The notes beneath the pieces were generated by a model that was given only the letters and a program-made list of their open reading frames with translations, did not search any database and had not been told where the DNA came from. This document shows, piece by piece, positions 23,161-34,770 of a DNA stretch of 64,000 nt (its first letter is position 1; each line of letters begins with the position of its first letter). The stretch is taken from positions 11,904,001 to 11,968,000 of the forward strand of contig NC_092801.1 of NCBI RefSeq assembly GCF_918797505.1. Reading direction: 5' to 3'. The position numbers were made by a program, and so were the translations under genes. The DNA is from Bemisia tabaci. Taxonomy: Eukaryota > Arthropoda > Insecta > Hemiptera > Aleyrodidae.

Positions 23161-24648
23161 GGCAATAATGGTCTGTCCATATCAAGCAAATGGTCTTTCC
23201 ATTTTTCTTGAACAGTTGTACTCTCGTCCTTTTTTCGTGCACCCTTTAGGCCTTTTTTCTTGCAACATAGGTAATCGCACAAATTTCCTATCCCCAAGGA
23301 ATCAAGAATTCGATGGTTTTTTTTTTGGTGAACTAAGACTAAGATCCTTTCCCCCTGGACAGTCTCAGATGAATACGTATTCGAATTTTGGATCCTACGA
23401 AAAAAGGCTATTTTTCCACGGAACGACAACCGCGTTATCGAAAGGGTTGCGATCGGAATGAACCTATTTCGGGACGCTGAAGGGCCGAGGGAGGGGCGCG
23501 GGGTTCTTATTTAAGCGATATTGTGTTTACAAAAGGTACACGGAGTTTAATTTGAAAATAAACTGGTAAATTGAACGGTGCTGATAAAATGGGATTAATC
23601 CCTCCACTCGGGAGGGATATCCCATTTAATACGCGGAGCAAACAAGCTCTAATCATCCAATCAACCCTTTTAAATCCCCCCGGAAACCCACCCGGGTTGA
23701 GAGGATCTTTCGCGCGCCATTTCTCCTCGCGTCTATTCCCTTTGCGCTGCCATCCTCTTCTCCCTTCTCCGTCCCTTTGCCTCTCCATCCCTCCCTCTTA
23801 CCCCTTTAACAAATCTCCTAAAGTTCGTCCCTTCACTGACAAAACAATCCAAGTCAATTTCCGTATGAGCCCTTGAAAGTTGTATGTATTACGTAGTGAT
23901 GAGTCTTGCATTATGATAATGTTAATTTCCCTCAATTTGAATCCGTTTAAATTATCGATTCTACGCGAGGCAGCCCGTTTTGATACTAATCTATTGTTTT
24001 ACTTGCATTTAAACGAACAAACCCAATTTTCGGCAATTTTTCTCCTTCGTCCTTTTTGTCCTACTATCGCCCAACCCCTTAGCCCTTGAAGAAACCTTGT
24101 AGGTAAGTCAATTTCAATGTGGGTCCGCGAGAGCGTAGAAATACACGATCAGTTGCCCCAACGAAGAAACGTAACCCCATTCCATGGTTGAAAAATTGAC
24201 TCATATAATTCAACTTTTTACGAGAGTGTACCTGTGCAATTTTTGTCCAAAATATGTCTGATTTTTGCATGAGATCAGAAGAAAAATCGGTGAAATTTTT
24301 GGTCAGAAATTCCCGAAATTCCCCTGGTAAAAATGAAATTTTTGAGAGGAAATTTGGCAGAATTAAAATGTAGTTACGTTCTTTCGTGGGAGAAACGAAG
24401 AATCCAGCGGTGATGTTCTCCTCCATACAAATCCATTATACCCAATCGATCCGATGTACATCAATATTGTTTCAGAAGTGACTTGAAAAAGGGTTTCGGT
24501 TGTGAATCTTAGCTTGCAAGGCACAACGCTTTTTCGGAAGAACCTAGATGGAAACTTTTCGCAATTACTTGACATTTTGGAAGAGTAAAATACAAATGCA
24601 ATAAAAAAGAACTTCCCGAGAGTGAATTATTTTATAGCCGTACATCAT
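23161..24648. other. Non-coding stretch, no gene seen
   Basis: Contains a pyrimidine-rich segment (23690-23850) that gives proline/serine-rich frames, and AT-rich sequence. The 109-codon frame at 23132 and the 115-codon minus-strand frame at 24079-24426 show no domain. Confidence 0.4.
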
Positions 24649-24810
24649 TTTACCAACAATTTTAATTTTTTCACAGCTATTACACAGTGTTTGATAAAGC
24701 TCACACTGAACTCGCCTCAACCGAGACGCTCGCAAGTTCAGTAAGGGCGAGCTTTACCAAAAACTTTATGATAGCTGTGAAAACATTAAAATTGTTGGTA
24801 AAAAAGATCA
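24649..24810. repeat. Hairpin repeat (Q)
   Basis: TTTTACCAACAATTTTAAT, TCACAGCTAT and AAAGCTCACACTGAACT are mirrored by AGTTCAGTAAGGGCGAGCTTT, ATAGCTGTGA and ATTAAAATTGTTGGTAAAA. Arms ~70 bp with a short spacer. Confidence 0.78.
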
Positions 24811-25291
24811 AACTTAACGAAAAAGTATCAGTGAAATAGCGCCGGACCCCAAATCATAGTTAATTTTCAGGCTTTCCAGAGTTTTGAGAGGCAGGTGAGT
24901 GTGTGAATCCGAAATCCACTCTACGACGACCCCGGTGCGAATGACAGAAACCCTCGTTTTCGGTATTGACCTTTCCTCGCTTTCATTAGGTGCTCCGCGT
25001 GAAATTGATTCGCTCACAACGAGCCGTTGATCGATTTGCGTCCGAAGCTTTGACACATCAAGACCCGTGCTCGTGCCTGCACCACTTTATTATACACCAA
25101 GAGTGATGGCCTCATCACTCTTGCCAGATCGTGCAGTTTTCCCCCTATCGAACCCATGTAAAATGTGCAACTTTAATGGTATGACCTGGCAGCCTTGGGT
25201 TCCATTTACATCCCACCCGCGGAGATGCACACTAATTTCGCATTTTCACACCAGCGACTAAACAGGTTTCCTTTCGTGTCTTTTTCCAATG
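24811..25291. other. Non-coding stretch, no gene seen
   Basis: Mixed-composition sequence with short unsupported frames on both strands. Confidence 0.4.
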
Positions 25292-25535
25292 CTGTCGAGC
25301 TAAGGAAGAACGTCGTATGAACATTCGAGAGTTGCCATATTTCTCCGGACTAAACATGAATTTTTTGAGGGAAGTTGTGCATATTTTTCCTTAAAATTTT
25401 CAGATATTCTATATTGTATTGCTAACAAAAGTGTCTGAAAAGTTTTTTCGCAATTTTCCCAGTAAATTCGCAGTTTATCGAAGGAAATATGGCAGCCTCT
25501 AAAGGCTCATACGGCGTTCTTTCCTAGCACGGCAG
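25292..25535 (+). mobile_element. MITE family A copy (A4)
   Basis: Left end CTGTCGAGCTAAGGAAGAAC, right end CGGCGTTCTTTCCTAGCACG-GCAG, flanked by AATG on both sides (25288-25291 and 25536-25539). Internal GAGAGTTGCCATATTTC fits the family. Confidence 0.88.
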
Positions 25536-25581
25536 AATGAGGCGCTCGATGAACCTTTCCTTTAGACACCACGCAGGGGAT

Positions 25582-25747
25582 CAGTGGTAAGAAGCGTGAA
25601 TGATCGATTATCGATATTTCCCCATTTGAAGCTATGTTAAAGAATCGATTATTGAGGTGTTCGTTGCGATCATCCGGTCAATCGATCCTTTCCATAGGTT
25701 TAAATGGCAGATCAATCGATACATCGCAAAGCACGCCATGCCACTTG
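25582..25747. repeat. Short inverted-repeat element H1
   Basis: Contains GCGTGAATGATCGATTATCG near the left and ATCGCAAAGCACGCCATGCCAC at the right end, with ATCGAT-rich centre. Two better copies lie at 50266 and 63638. Its repeated ATCGATTATCGAT-type blocks make it distinctive. Confidence 0.7.
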
Positions 25748-26884
25748 AGAGGATGGATCAATCACAGCGTCGTTTCACTGAATGGAGATGTCAGTGCAAG
25801 AATGAAGTTTCGAGAGAATGGACCAGTGGACCTACATTTAAAAAAAAGTTCGGTCGTATAATACATGAGGATCGAACAGTATAAAACTTATGTCATTTTG
25901 CTCACGAAGAAAGATATTCAAGAGCAAATTTGTTTGATCTGTCTCACTCTCAACCAACCATCACGCAAATACACTATTTTGAAACGCTCACTTTCCTCGA
26001 AAATTTTCGCACGGGAATAATTCTATTGTTACCTAGATACGTCGGCAAATCTCCCAAAGGCCGAAACGACATATCTCATTTGCGGTGTTTTACAATCTCC
26101 CTTCCTATTTTATTATTTTTCAGTAGGGAAAATTATAATTATCCCTCCTTAAAGTCTTTATAGAGTTTTCTTTTCTAGTTTTCCATCTAAAAAAAAAAAA
26201 AAAAAGGCAGGAAGTTTGCGACGCCGCAAGCCTAGATATGTGGGTTGGGATTTTCTACGTCGATACAATTCTTTTGACCCTATTTTCATTTTAGAATATA
26301 ATTTTTGGCACGAATGTGTGGCTTGAAAGGTGAAAGATATGCTTTAACAGCGCAAACATAGGAGATGTTCTACAAGTCGTCACCTCCCGGGTAAAGTATC
26401 ACAAACGCCATGCGACGTTTGAAAATCGCCATTTAATTTTCTTACCAAAAAATTGTTGGTTGAATCTGTTTGAAAATTTCACTGAATTTCATCGGCAGCA
26501 CAAAAAAATTCAGTGAAATTTTCGGGCAGCTTTGTTGAACAATTTCTCTGTAAAAAAAACATAAATCCTGCGGAAATTTTTGAACGTCGCATGGCGCTTG
26601 TTATACTTGGGCCGGGAGGTGACGAGTGGCGATGTCTTAGGAGGGAAGATAATGTGTCTCAACAAAACATGATTACGGGTCATTGTGATGGGCGTAGCTG
26701 CGTAGCAGCTGCCAAGTCAAGTCATTCCGTCCCTCGTGCCTTCACAGACAGCGAGAACAGAGGGATTGGCCCTTAAAAAAGGCTCCCGCGGTTTCGAGGC
26801 CTTTATCGTTTTCACAACACCTTTCGATTTTTCTATCCAAGTCCGGGTGAACGGGATGTCCAGGCGCCACTTAGGCCAAACGAC
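25748..26884. other. Non-coding stretch, no gene seen
   Basis: Includes an 18-base poly(A) run near 26188 and inverted fragments near 26400 and 26595 (CGCCATGCGACGTT / AACGTCGCATGGCGC) that form an imperfect ~200-bp palindrome. The 87-codon frame at 26513-26776 overlaps that palindrome and is unsupported. Confidence 0.45.
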
Positions 26885-27118
26885 GCACAGTGAATCGAGT
26901 CAATAGGAGAGGTCAGACAAAATTTGGAAACTTTAAAGGCTTATAACTCCGTTTATACAAAATTTTGAGGTCCTGAAAGTGGTTCCATTGGTTTCCTCAT
27001 CAAAATTTCTATTAGAGGCTCCTTTTAAAAGTTAAAATGTGACGAAATGAACATCAAATTTGCAGTTTTAGTCAAAAAATGTATGTTCAACCTATCTGAT
27101 TACTCGATCCACTGTGCT
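26885..27118. repeat. Repeat J, copy 1
   Basis: ATCGAGTCAATAGGAGAGGTC, CAAAATTTGGAAACTTTAAA, GTGGTTCCATTGGTTTCC and CGATCCACTGTGC recur inverted at 47455-47690. The ends, CACAGTGAATCGAG and CTCGATCCACTGTG, are themselves inverted. Confidence 0.78.
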
Positions 27119-27730
27119 GTGTTTGATCTATGATTTGTGTTTGTCTAGTTTAGACTGAATACAGCCAACAGGAAGGCTTTGCGGAAGAGGATATCAAGGT
27201 GTGAGTTTCATCACTTCTTAGTAAATTGGACCAGATCGTTCTAAACTAGATCGGTCCGATAAAAGCCTCACCATCGATCTTCGTGATTTATGTTTGGTCC
27301 ATGATCAATTAAGTAATTTAAACAATTGCTGACCTAGTTTAAAAGAATACCCTCAGAATGAGGTTTAGTAAAGATGCAGCAGGCTTAAGTGAACCCGGGT
27401 TTTGGCGCCTTCACGAATACAGCCGAACTAGAGATCCAACTTCCCAGAATACTAATCTTGAATTCAGCTCTCGCGAAGTGTTTTTTCAAATCGCACTAAT
27501 CGCCTGTCGCTCCCAATTTGTTAATTCAAAATTTTTACTTTTTCAATCAATTTTGAGCTATTGAATTCATTTAAGAAAAAGTGAGGAAATGGCGAAACTA
27601 AGTATCTCCGTTTGCGACGTCGCAGACTTCATTTTATACTCGACTTTTCCTTTGGAAAACTAGTGAACATAATTTCTTGAAAATTTTCTTGATTATGCCT
27701 CTCTATGATAGCAGAATATTGTGTCTAAAG
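27119..27730. other. Non-coding stretch, no gene seen
   Basis: AT-rich. Small inverted segments (AACTAGATCGGTCCGAT region) and a 68-codon unsupported frame at 27358. Confidence 0.4.
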
Positions 27731-28305
27731 GATGTTGTCCCATTAAGGCGGGTATTTTGGCCCTAACTTTGGTCGAAAATTGAAACAGCTTAGAATAATG
27801 TCTTGTATGGTCAAATCGACTCTTAATCATCTACCCTGTGAGAACTTGTCCTTATTTGAGGTGTTTTTGAAAGGTTTTTGCCTGATTTACCAGCGCATAG
27901 TAGTGAAGTTTTGCAGTTTTCTCGAACAATTGCTCATTTTCGGTCCTAAATTAGATTGTTTATGTATGAGCACAAGCGACTGCCACTTTCTCCTTTAAAT
28001 ATGTTGTAATGGGTGTACGAAAGATTAACAAATTCGAATATGAAAGTGGTAGTCGCTTGTGCTCATACATAAACAATCTAATTTAGGACGGAAAATGAGC
28101 AATTATTCGAGAAAACTGCAAAACTTCACTACTTTGCGCTGGTAAATCAGGCAGAAACCTTTCAAAAACACCTCTAATAAGGACGAGTTCTCACAGGGTA
28201 GATGATTAAGAGTCGATTTGACCATATACATGACATAATTCTAAGCTGTTTCAATTTTCGACCAAAGTTAGGGCCAAAATACCCTCCTTAAAGGGACACA
28301 TCCCT
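27731..28305. repeat. Long near-perfect inverted repeat (N)
   Basis: Left arm from TGTTGTCCCATTAAGGCGGG to AGCACAAGCGACTGCCACTTTC (about 27733-27992) is matched on the opposite strand by GAAAGTGGTAGTCGCTTGTG to the AAAGGGACACATCC region (about 28042-28305). Arms are ~255 bp at roughly 95% identity by eye, with a ~50-bp spacer. No coding frame survives on both arms. It may be a foldback transposon or a local inverted duplication. Confidence 0.9.
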
Positions 28306-28989
28306 TCAAGCTACAAGATTGCCTTGGTTTTCTTTGACAAAATAAAATAGTAGTGGAAATTTTGAAGACACCATGATGAGGATACGTGGTATTGCGTTTT
28401 GGCCACCGAGAAGCTTTAACATAATTCAACCCTCATCTCTCTAAGCCTGATGAATTGACCCTCTCCGAAGTGCGACCCCTGCACAACGCAACGAACGCCG
28501 TGCGAAAGGAAGGGGTGCGATTTTGGGACCGCCATTTTGAATCGAGGCCCCTCGCCCTATTTAGTCGGTAAATAACGCTGAGCAATTTAAACGAGATTGA
28601 GTGAGTGAATGGGCGTCGCATTTACGGCGGGGAAGGGGGAGGGTTGCTCTTTTCCAATCGACAGCGCACGGTCCTTAATCTAATTATCTTCCGCCGATTA
28701 TGTGCGGCCGGCGACTTGTTGGTCTAAGTTAATAGGCGCGCCCGTTTTCGTCCCTGTTAAGGTCAAAAGGGCTACATTTCGCCAGAGGAAGCTATATACT
28801 AGGTATTTTTGGTTCATTTTAGAAACAACATATCGTGTCATTTTAGAAACAACATATCGTGATTTTCTTTACGAAGGATCTTATCAATCGCCATTTCGAG
28901 GTTGCTAAATAGAGAGTTTGGAGAGCACGGCGCATCAGTGCAGTTTTTGAAAAAATTGACATATTAATGATCAAGACATAAGAAGGGAA
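28306..28989. other. Non-coding stretch, no gene seen
   Basis: Contains a short direct duplication TTTTAGAAACAACATATCGTG (about 28818 and 28840). GC content is higher around 28430-28700. No exon recognised. Confidence 0.4.
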
Positions 28990-29205
28990 TGGAGATGTTG
29001 CATGTGTGAGGGATTTGCGATTTGACTCCTGATTCTTATTTAAAAGTTCTCGAGAGACACGATGGCGCTACTGGTTTTCTCTGAAATCATCTCCCAAGCT
29101 CAAAAACAGCTCTCAAGTTGAGGCCAAAATGGAGGGAATATCCCACGCTATCCTGAGAGTCCAGCTCTACATCAAAACAAACTCTCCATGCAAAGATTGG
29201 GAAGA
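28990..29205 (+). mobile_element. Half copy of palindromic element D (D2)
   Basis: TGGAGATGTTGCATGTGTGA, GAGACACGATGGCGCTACTG and CTCAAGTTGAGGCCAAAATG match the left arm of D1 and D3. The mirror arm is absent. Confidence 0.8.
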
Positions 29206-31936
29206 AGAATTTTACAATTCCTGTTTTTTTAGATAATCATCGTATTATCTAACTTTACCCGGTAAATTTGTTGCAATTTGTTTAGTTTTAGTTTTAAACC
29301 ATGTAGATAGATACAAGGAAATACTTGTAGTAGTTACGATACATTTAAATAAAATTCCTTGCAAAAAAAATTAATTATTGCTATTTAAGAATAACTAGTC
29401 TCAATGTCCCTTCTGTAAAAAATTCGCTCCCAAATTCCAATTTTCTTGCATCGAAAGTCAGTTTGAACTTTCTTTCCGCTTAAAGAGCCATGTAATTTCG
29501 AAACTTCAAACACATATTCCTCAAAATAGCAAAAACTGCACTTATGCGCCTTGTCCTCCAAGCCCCTCAAATTTATATTTATACAATTATTCTGTTCACA
29601 CAAAAATGACAGCGAAACCACCGTCCAATATTCCACTGATTTTTGTCGATAATCTACAGAAAAATCCGTAACATTTTCGACTAAAAATGTCTAGTAGTTG
29701 CCGTGTAAAATTAAAAATTGTAAAAAGAAATTTGGCAAAGTGGAAATGTGTTTACGTCCTTTCGTTTGGAAAACGACGAAATGTGCCATTGGATGGTCTC
29801 TGGCGGACTAATTTAAATTAAAAGTAACTATCTCCATTATGACGTTGGGCACTTTCCTTTCCCTTTTGGGTCTCAGGGTCCAACTTAAAATTGAGGAGCA
29901 TACAGGACGAAAGGGAAAAGTGCAGTTTTTGCCGTTTCAGGAAATACCTGTTCAAAGCTCTAAATTATATGGAACCTTATGGTGGGAAGAAAGTTGAAAC
30001 ACACTTTGCGATGCTTAAAAATTGGAAGTTAGCAGTGAATTTCTCTTGGAATATACTTTAGGACTAGTTTTAGTTGAAATTTAATATTTCAATTATTTCG
30101 AAAACTGCATCTATCCCAGTTTCCTTCCAAGCCCTTCAATTAAGTTAAAAGATAATTCAGAAAAATAGGATAATTTGTAAGTGATGTGAAGAAGAATGGG
30201 TCATAACCGACAATAAAACTCCTTCAACTAACTTTCGTTTAGGGGGTCCACGCTATCGCGTAGCAAATATTGTATTCAAGGAGATTGAAGGCGTTTATCA
30301 ATTCTTTAGAAACGTATGCATCATTTCTGTAATTTTTTAGAGTGCCTGCAGGTACGGTCCGTGTGTCTCTTATTGAAATTCTACGTTGAAAACCAGCACT
30401 TCGTCTGTCTTCGAATTGAAATCATATAAAATGCATTCTTGATAAAATTACAGCAACCTGCTCAGCGTAGATTTACTCACCCGCCTTGTAGGCGACTGTT
30501 GCAAGCTTATTGACGCTTCGTCTTCATCGATTTGCGAGTTTTTAATTCTTTCTCACGTCTTTCCTACAGTCTCTAGTGCAAGCAAATGTCCAAACATGCG
30601 GAAGGCGTCAAGTTAACATCATCTAGGGTTGTAATGTAAATGGGAGAGCTGGCGCCATGTTCTGGTCGACGAATCACGAGCCCGGTGTGCGCCAAGCTCC
30701 GGTCACTTTTCCAATACATTTTTCATCCAAAATGGCGACTTAGAATGCGTATGAATTCCTATCCTCGGTGGAAAACAAAGAGAATGTAAAAACAGCCCGA
30801 AACAGAAACGACATTCGAAAACACAGGAAAATGCGGAAACAAGACTAAAATACAAAATACAAAGGCAGGACGTTGGGTCTCAGTTCAATTCTAATTTCAC
30901 CATGTAACGCCGTTTGCTGGTTTTCATTTTTATTTTAATTTCTTTTTTAATTTTAGTATTTTGTATTTTAGCCTTGTTTTCGCATTTTCCTGTGTTTTCG
31001 ATTGTCGTTTCCTATCCTCATTGTTCACATCAGATAGCCGGGTTCCCGTTTATCGAAAACAATCGATTAAGTATCGAAAAAGTGAGCCAGCGAGACACAG
31101 GGGGCTCGGAATACGGGACTTGGAAAGTGCTTCAAAATCTCCCATTTACATTGACTCCATGTACTCTATGGTTAAGGGTTAACATGAAAGAGGGGCGTTT
31201 TTAACACTGCCAACGGCAGTGTGCATTTCCAAAGTTATGGAAGAGAGCTTCTGCTTTAAAGAAAAAACTTTGAGGTATACAGCAAGTTAAAATCGGCAAT
31301 TTTAGATTTAATGGCGGATGCAGGTCGCGGCTTTTTGAAAAGTCTGCGGGGAGAACATCTGTTTTTAATGCAGCGTAAATTAGAAATCCCGTAATGTTGA
31401 ATTTTTTCCGAGACCTCATTCTAAAACAAATCTCGCAATTTCGAGAACTCATTAATCCAAAGAATCGCGGCATTTGCGTGCGTGAAGAGTTTTTCTGCGG
31501 CGTTCATACGCACAAGCTGCAAAATGGATCGAGTTCATCAGAAAGGAACCAACCTACATTAAGTTAAAACTTAGGTGGAAAAGTGGTTTGAAGTTTTGAT
31601 CCTGCATTAGGTTTAATGTAGAAAATCAACTTTAACCTCTTCTTTCACAAACTAATTCCTTTTTTTCAACTTTCAGTTTTTGGCAGGAGAGAACGAACGA
31701 GGAGAGGAACTCAGAAACATTCTTAACTCAATTTTTTGACGTCACGAGTGTACCGGATCCATTCCCGCGTAAAAATGACCTTCTTGAGAATACAGGTTTT
31801 GGAACGTTTTCAAGTTGTTTTTGAGGATTTCCAGTGCTCAAAAAGACCCGGAAAAATTCCTGTGACATAAGGACTCTCAGTTCTTTTGATCCAAGCAATA
31901 TTAAAAAAATTGTGAACAGGCCCGTTCATCTCAATA
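29206..31936. other. Longest repeat-poor stretch, no gene seen
   Basis: About 2.7 kb without a family copy that I recognise. Short frames (29385-29636 minus, 30914-31204 plus, 31201-31473 minus) lack domains and sit beside no convincing splice-site pairs. The base composition is AT-rich throughout. Weak remnants resembling family A (AAATTTGGCAAAGTGG near 29728) are possible. If a third gene exists in the window, this interval or 11.3-13.4 kb would be the place to test with RNA evidence. Confidence 0.4.
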
Positions 31937-32512
31937 CTGCCGTGCTGAGAAAGAACGCGCACCGTTTTAACCTTCAGACGTAGCCAAATTTCCTTTCATC
32001 AAACAAGAATTTATTGATAAACTTATGAGTACTTTCCTTCCAATTTTACAGATAATTTTGCTCTCAGTTTCCTATTAAGATCCTGAAAATTTCAAAGAAA
32101 AAGTTAATAATTTTTTTAAGAAGATAAACAAATTTTTTGAGGAAATTTGGAACTGTCCAATGTTCATACGGCGTATTTCCTAGAGTCCCTTAATACTGAG
32201 AGTCAAGACACTGTGAATCCATTTCTGATTGGTTCCCGTATTTTAGGCCTTCACAGTGTCACACACGGGAATAAAGATTACATTTTCATCGATTGCAAAG
32301 ATTATAATCTGGAATGGACCAGGCAATTACGGGTTTGGCAAGGAACAAACGGAATGAGAGAAGGAACGGAGAAAGGAATTTGAGAATGGGCCGATCAAAG
32401 ATTACGAAAAACATTCAATTTCTGTAATCTTTATTCCCGTTTGTGACTCCACGAGGGGGTGTTGTCTTGACTCTCAGTATAAAGGGACTCTAGTTTTTCC
32501 TTGGCACGGCAG
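31937..32512 (+). mobile_element. MITE family A copy (A5), carrying E2
   Basis: Left end CTGCCGTGCTGAGAAAGAAC, right end TTCCTTGGCACGGCAG, with AATA on both flanks (31933-31936, 32513-32516). E2 (32181-32492) splits the right inverted repeat. Without E2 and its duplication it is about 255 bp. Confidence 0.92.
32181..32492. mobile_element. hAT-like element E2, nested in A5
   Basis: Ends TAGAGTCCCTTAATACTGAG and CAGTATAAAGGGACTCTA. Flanks GTATTTCC and GTTTTTCC match at 7 of 8. Contains the paired GGGAATAAAGATTACA blocks seen in E1. 312 bp and without coding capacity. Confidence 0.9.
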
Positions 32513-32700
32513 AATACATATGTATTTTTATAACTTTCACATCAAAAGGGAATGGAAAATTTGCATCCGTATTCACACGAGTTATTCCACGATTTTTTCC
32601 TCTTGCTCGGAGGAAAAATGGGCGGAATTTTTGCGCTGACGTGTTGATCTGTTATTGTTGAAAAACACTCGGAAAAGGTACTGGGCACTCTAATGTGATC

Positions 32701-32825
32701 GCCGCATGAACATTCGAATCTTGCCAAATTTCCTGTGAGAATAAATGTATTTTGGAAAAAATTATGCGTATTTTTCCCTGAAATTATCATACATTTTAGA
32801 TTAAATTGCGACCAAAATGGGTCAA
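32701..32825 (+). mobile_element. MITE family A, left fragment (A6)
   Basis: CCGCATGAACATTCGAATCT and TTGCCAAATTTCC followed by the AT-rich middle. Both termini are lost. Confidence 0.65.
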
Positions 32826-33156
32826 TAAACCTTACGTTTTTTATTTCATATTCTGAAAGTACCAGATGAGTGGATTACGTGGTGGTGATATATTGCGTAT
32901 TTTGGAGCTGAAATCCCGGACAGGTCCGCTTTAAAAAATCCTTAGACTCGAGGGAATTTCAAACGAAAAGGAACGTGAAAAAACGAGAAGTGAGGGAAAA
33001 GACGCACTCCGGCAGTTAAATCGCTATCTCCTCTCATTTTTCAATGACGTTTCTCGAAATAAAACTAATTTCAATGTAAAATTGTTGCTTGCTCTTACCA
33101 CAGATAAAATGATTGAGCTTAGATTCTTTGATTTTGAAGATATACTCTCGACACTC
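32826..33156. other. Non-coding stretch, no gene seen
   Basis: About 330 bp of AT-rich sequence with no recognised feature. Confidence 0.4.
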
Positions 33157-33918
33157 CAGAGCCGGATTAAGGGGGTGGCCACATGGGCCTAATTTTCTGA
33201 GCGTATAGTAACTTCTACTTTTGTCGTCTTTCAGTGATACAAGAGACAGCACCTTTAGTTAGTCGAGTTAAGAGAGAGACCAAATACGCAATTTGGCCTG
33301 GAACGGCGCGATTTAGGGAGAAATGACGACGAGGGCCTGAAATGAAAAGGAGAAGCCCTCGGCGCGGCAATCGGCATGTAACACATATTAGCGCCTACAA
33401 GACTGCACGAATACTTCTCGCATTGCGGCAAACACAGTGCGATCAGCGTGAAACGCATAGCGCCTACAAGACTGCGTGAATGCTTCACGCATTGCGTCAA
33501 ACACAGAGCGTTCAGCAGCGGTCGGCGTGAAACTCATAGCGCCTACAAGACTGTCGGAATACTTCACTCCAAACACGGTGCGGTCTGCGCGGCGCGGCGG
33601 CGGAAGTTAAAATCATTAATCCACATTTATGTTTGTTCTTTCATAATTTTTTCGTTCATTTCTTATGAATGGAAGGCCTTGTCCACACAGGGATAGGTTT
33701 ACGAGACTTAACTTTCGCGCAAAGTTCCGTGAACTTTTGCTAGTAGTGTTGACAGGGCTTTCCCAAAAAATGTCTTCAACACAAGTAAACGCGTCTCATG
33801 CACCCCTCCCCCGCTGGCACGTTCATTTGATGGTTTTTATTGATGTTTCAAAACGAATGAGAAGGGGGCGGCAAAATACAGGCGGCCCACGGGCGGCAAG
33901 TAGGTAAATCCGGCCCTG
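33157..33918 (+). mobile_element. hAT-like element B4 with internal deletion
   Basis: Ends CAGAGCCGGATTAAGGG and GTAAATCCGGCCCTG, flanked by exact 8-bp duplications CGACACTC (33149-33156, 33919-33926). Compared with B3 it lacks about 150-200 bp after CCACATGGGCC, and one tandem unit is shortened (near 33570). Confidence 0.93.
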
Positions 33919-33926
33919 CGACACTC

Positions 33927-34244
33927 CCATTGTTTTTCAATACGAGGATTAAAAAGACATTTAGCGCAGTAGTAAAAACCCGTGCTCGCTTCTGATTGGT
34001 GCGAGGTTTCAACTAATAATTTGAACCAAATCAACTTCAACGGCCGACGAGTGAGAAGCACGTAAACGAAACGAGAACTCTAACCTCAATTTCGATGGAA
34101 TCGAGCAGTTCCATCAACCCATGAGCGATGGAACAGCTTTCCAAAAGCCGTCTCTATAGATCAAGGTCTGTGGTCGCCCCCGAAGGGTATTCCATTGAAA
34201 TGGAACCTAGTTTGTTCTATCAATCTATATAAATAAAATCGTTG
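33927..34244. other. Non-coding stretch, no gene seen
   Basis: No recognisable exon or repeat. The stretch ends in TATATAAATAAAATCG, which leads into the tandem array. Confidence 0.4.
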
Positions 34245-34770
34245 GGGGTTTCACTGTAACGCTTATTTCTGGAGTTCTACCGGACCGATTTCGACGATGC
34301 TTGACTCTGGTTAAAGCCCTTGACGTCCCGATGTCCGCAAAATTTTCAGACTTCCAAATTTTTCAGCCTCTTTCGCTTGAGACGCTTTTAAAGCCAAATC
34401 CACCCCCCTCCGACCTTAAGTTTCCGAGAGTTGCGGTATGTTTCCGTTGTAACGCCTAATTTGAGAGATCTACCGGGGCGATTTTTACGATTTTTGGGTC
34501 GACCGCAAGCTCCTAGCTTCTAGATGCTCGCAAAATTGTCAGACTTCCAAATTTTTCAGACTCTTCTTCCTGAGACGCTCTTAAAGCCAAATCCACCCCC
34601 CTCCGGCCTTAAGTTCCCGGGAATTGGTTATGTTCCTGTTGTAACGCCTATTTTGAGAGATCTACCGGGGCGATTTTTACGATTTTTGGGTCGATTGAAA
34701 GCTTCTAGCTCCTAGATGCTCGCAAAACTATGAGAATTTCCAATTTTTCAGCCATATCTGTGTAAACCGC
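34245..34770 (+). repeat. Tandem repeat of ~190-195 bp units, about 2.7 copies
   Basis: The phrase TGTAACGC(C/T)TA...GAG-TTCTACCGG or GATCTACCGG, then CGATTTTTACGATTTTTGGG, TCAGACTTCCAAATTTTTCAG, GACGCTTTTAAAGCCAAATC and CACCCCCCTCCG, recurs at about 34253, 34450 and 34638. The TATATAAATAAAA leader and ACCGGACCGATTTCGACGATG resemble the ends of arthropod Helitron/Helentron-type repeats. That resemblance is an inference from memory of the family style. Confidence 0.7.

Noticed and set aside
23571..23876. 101-codon Pro/Ser-rich frame
   Set aside because: Driven by a pyrimidine-rich tract. No start context, domain or splice support.
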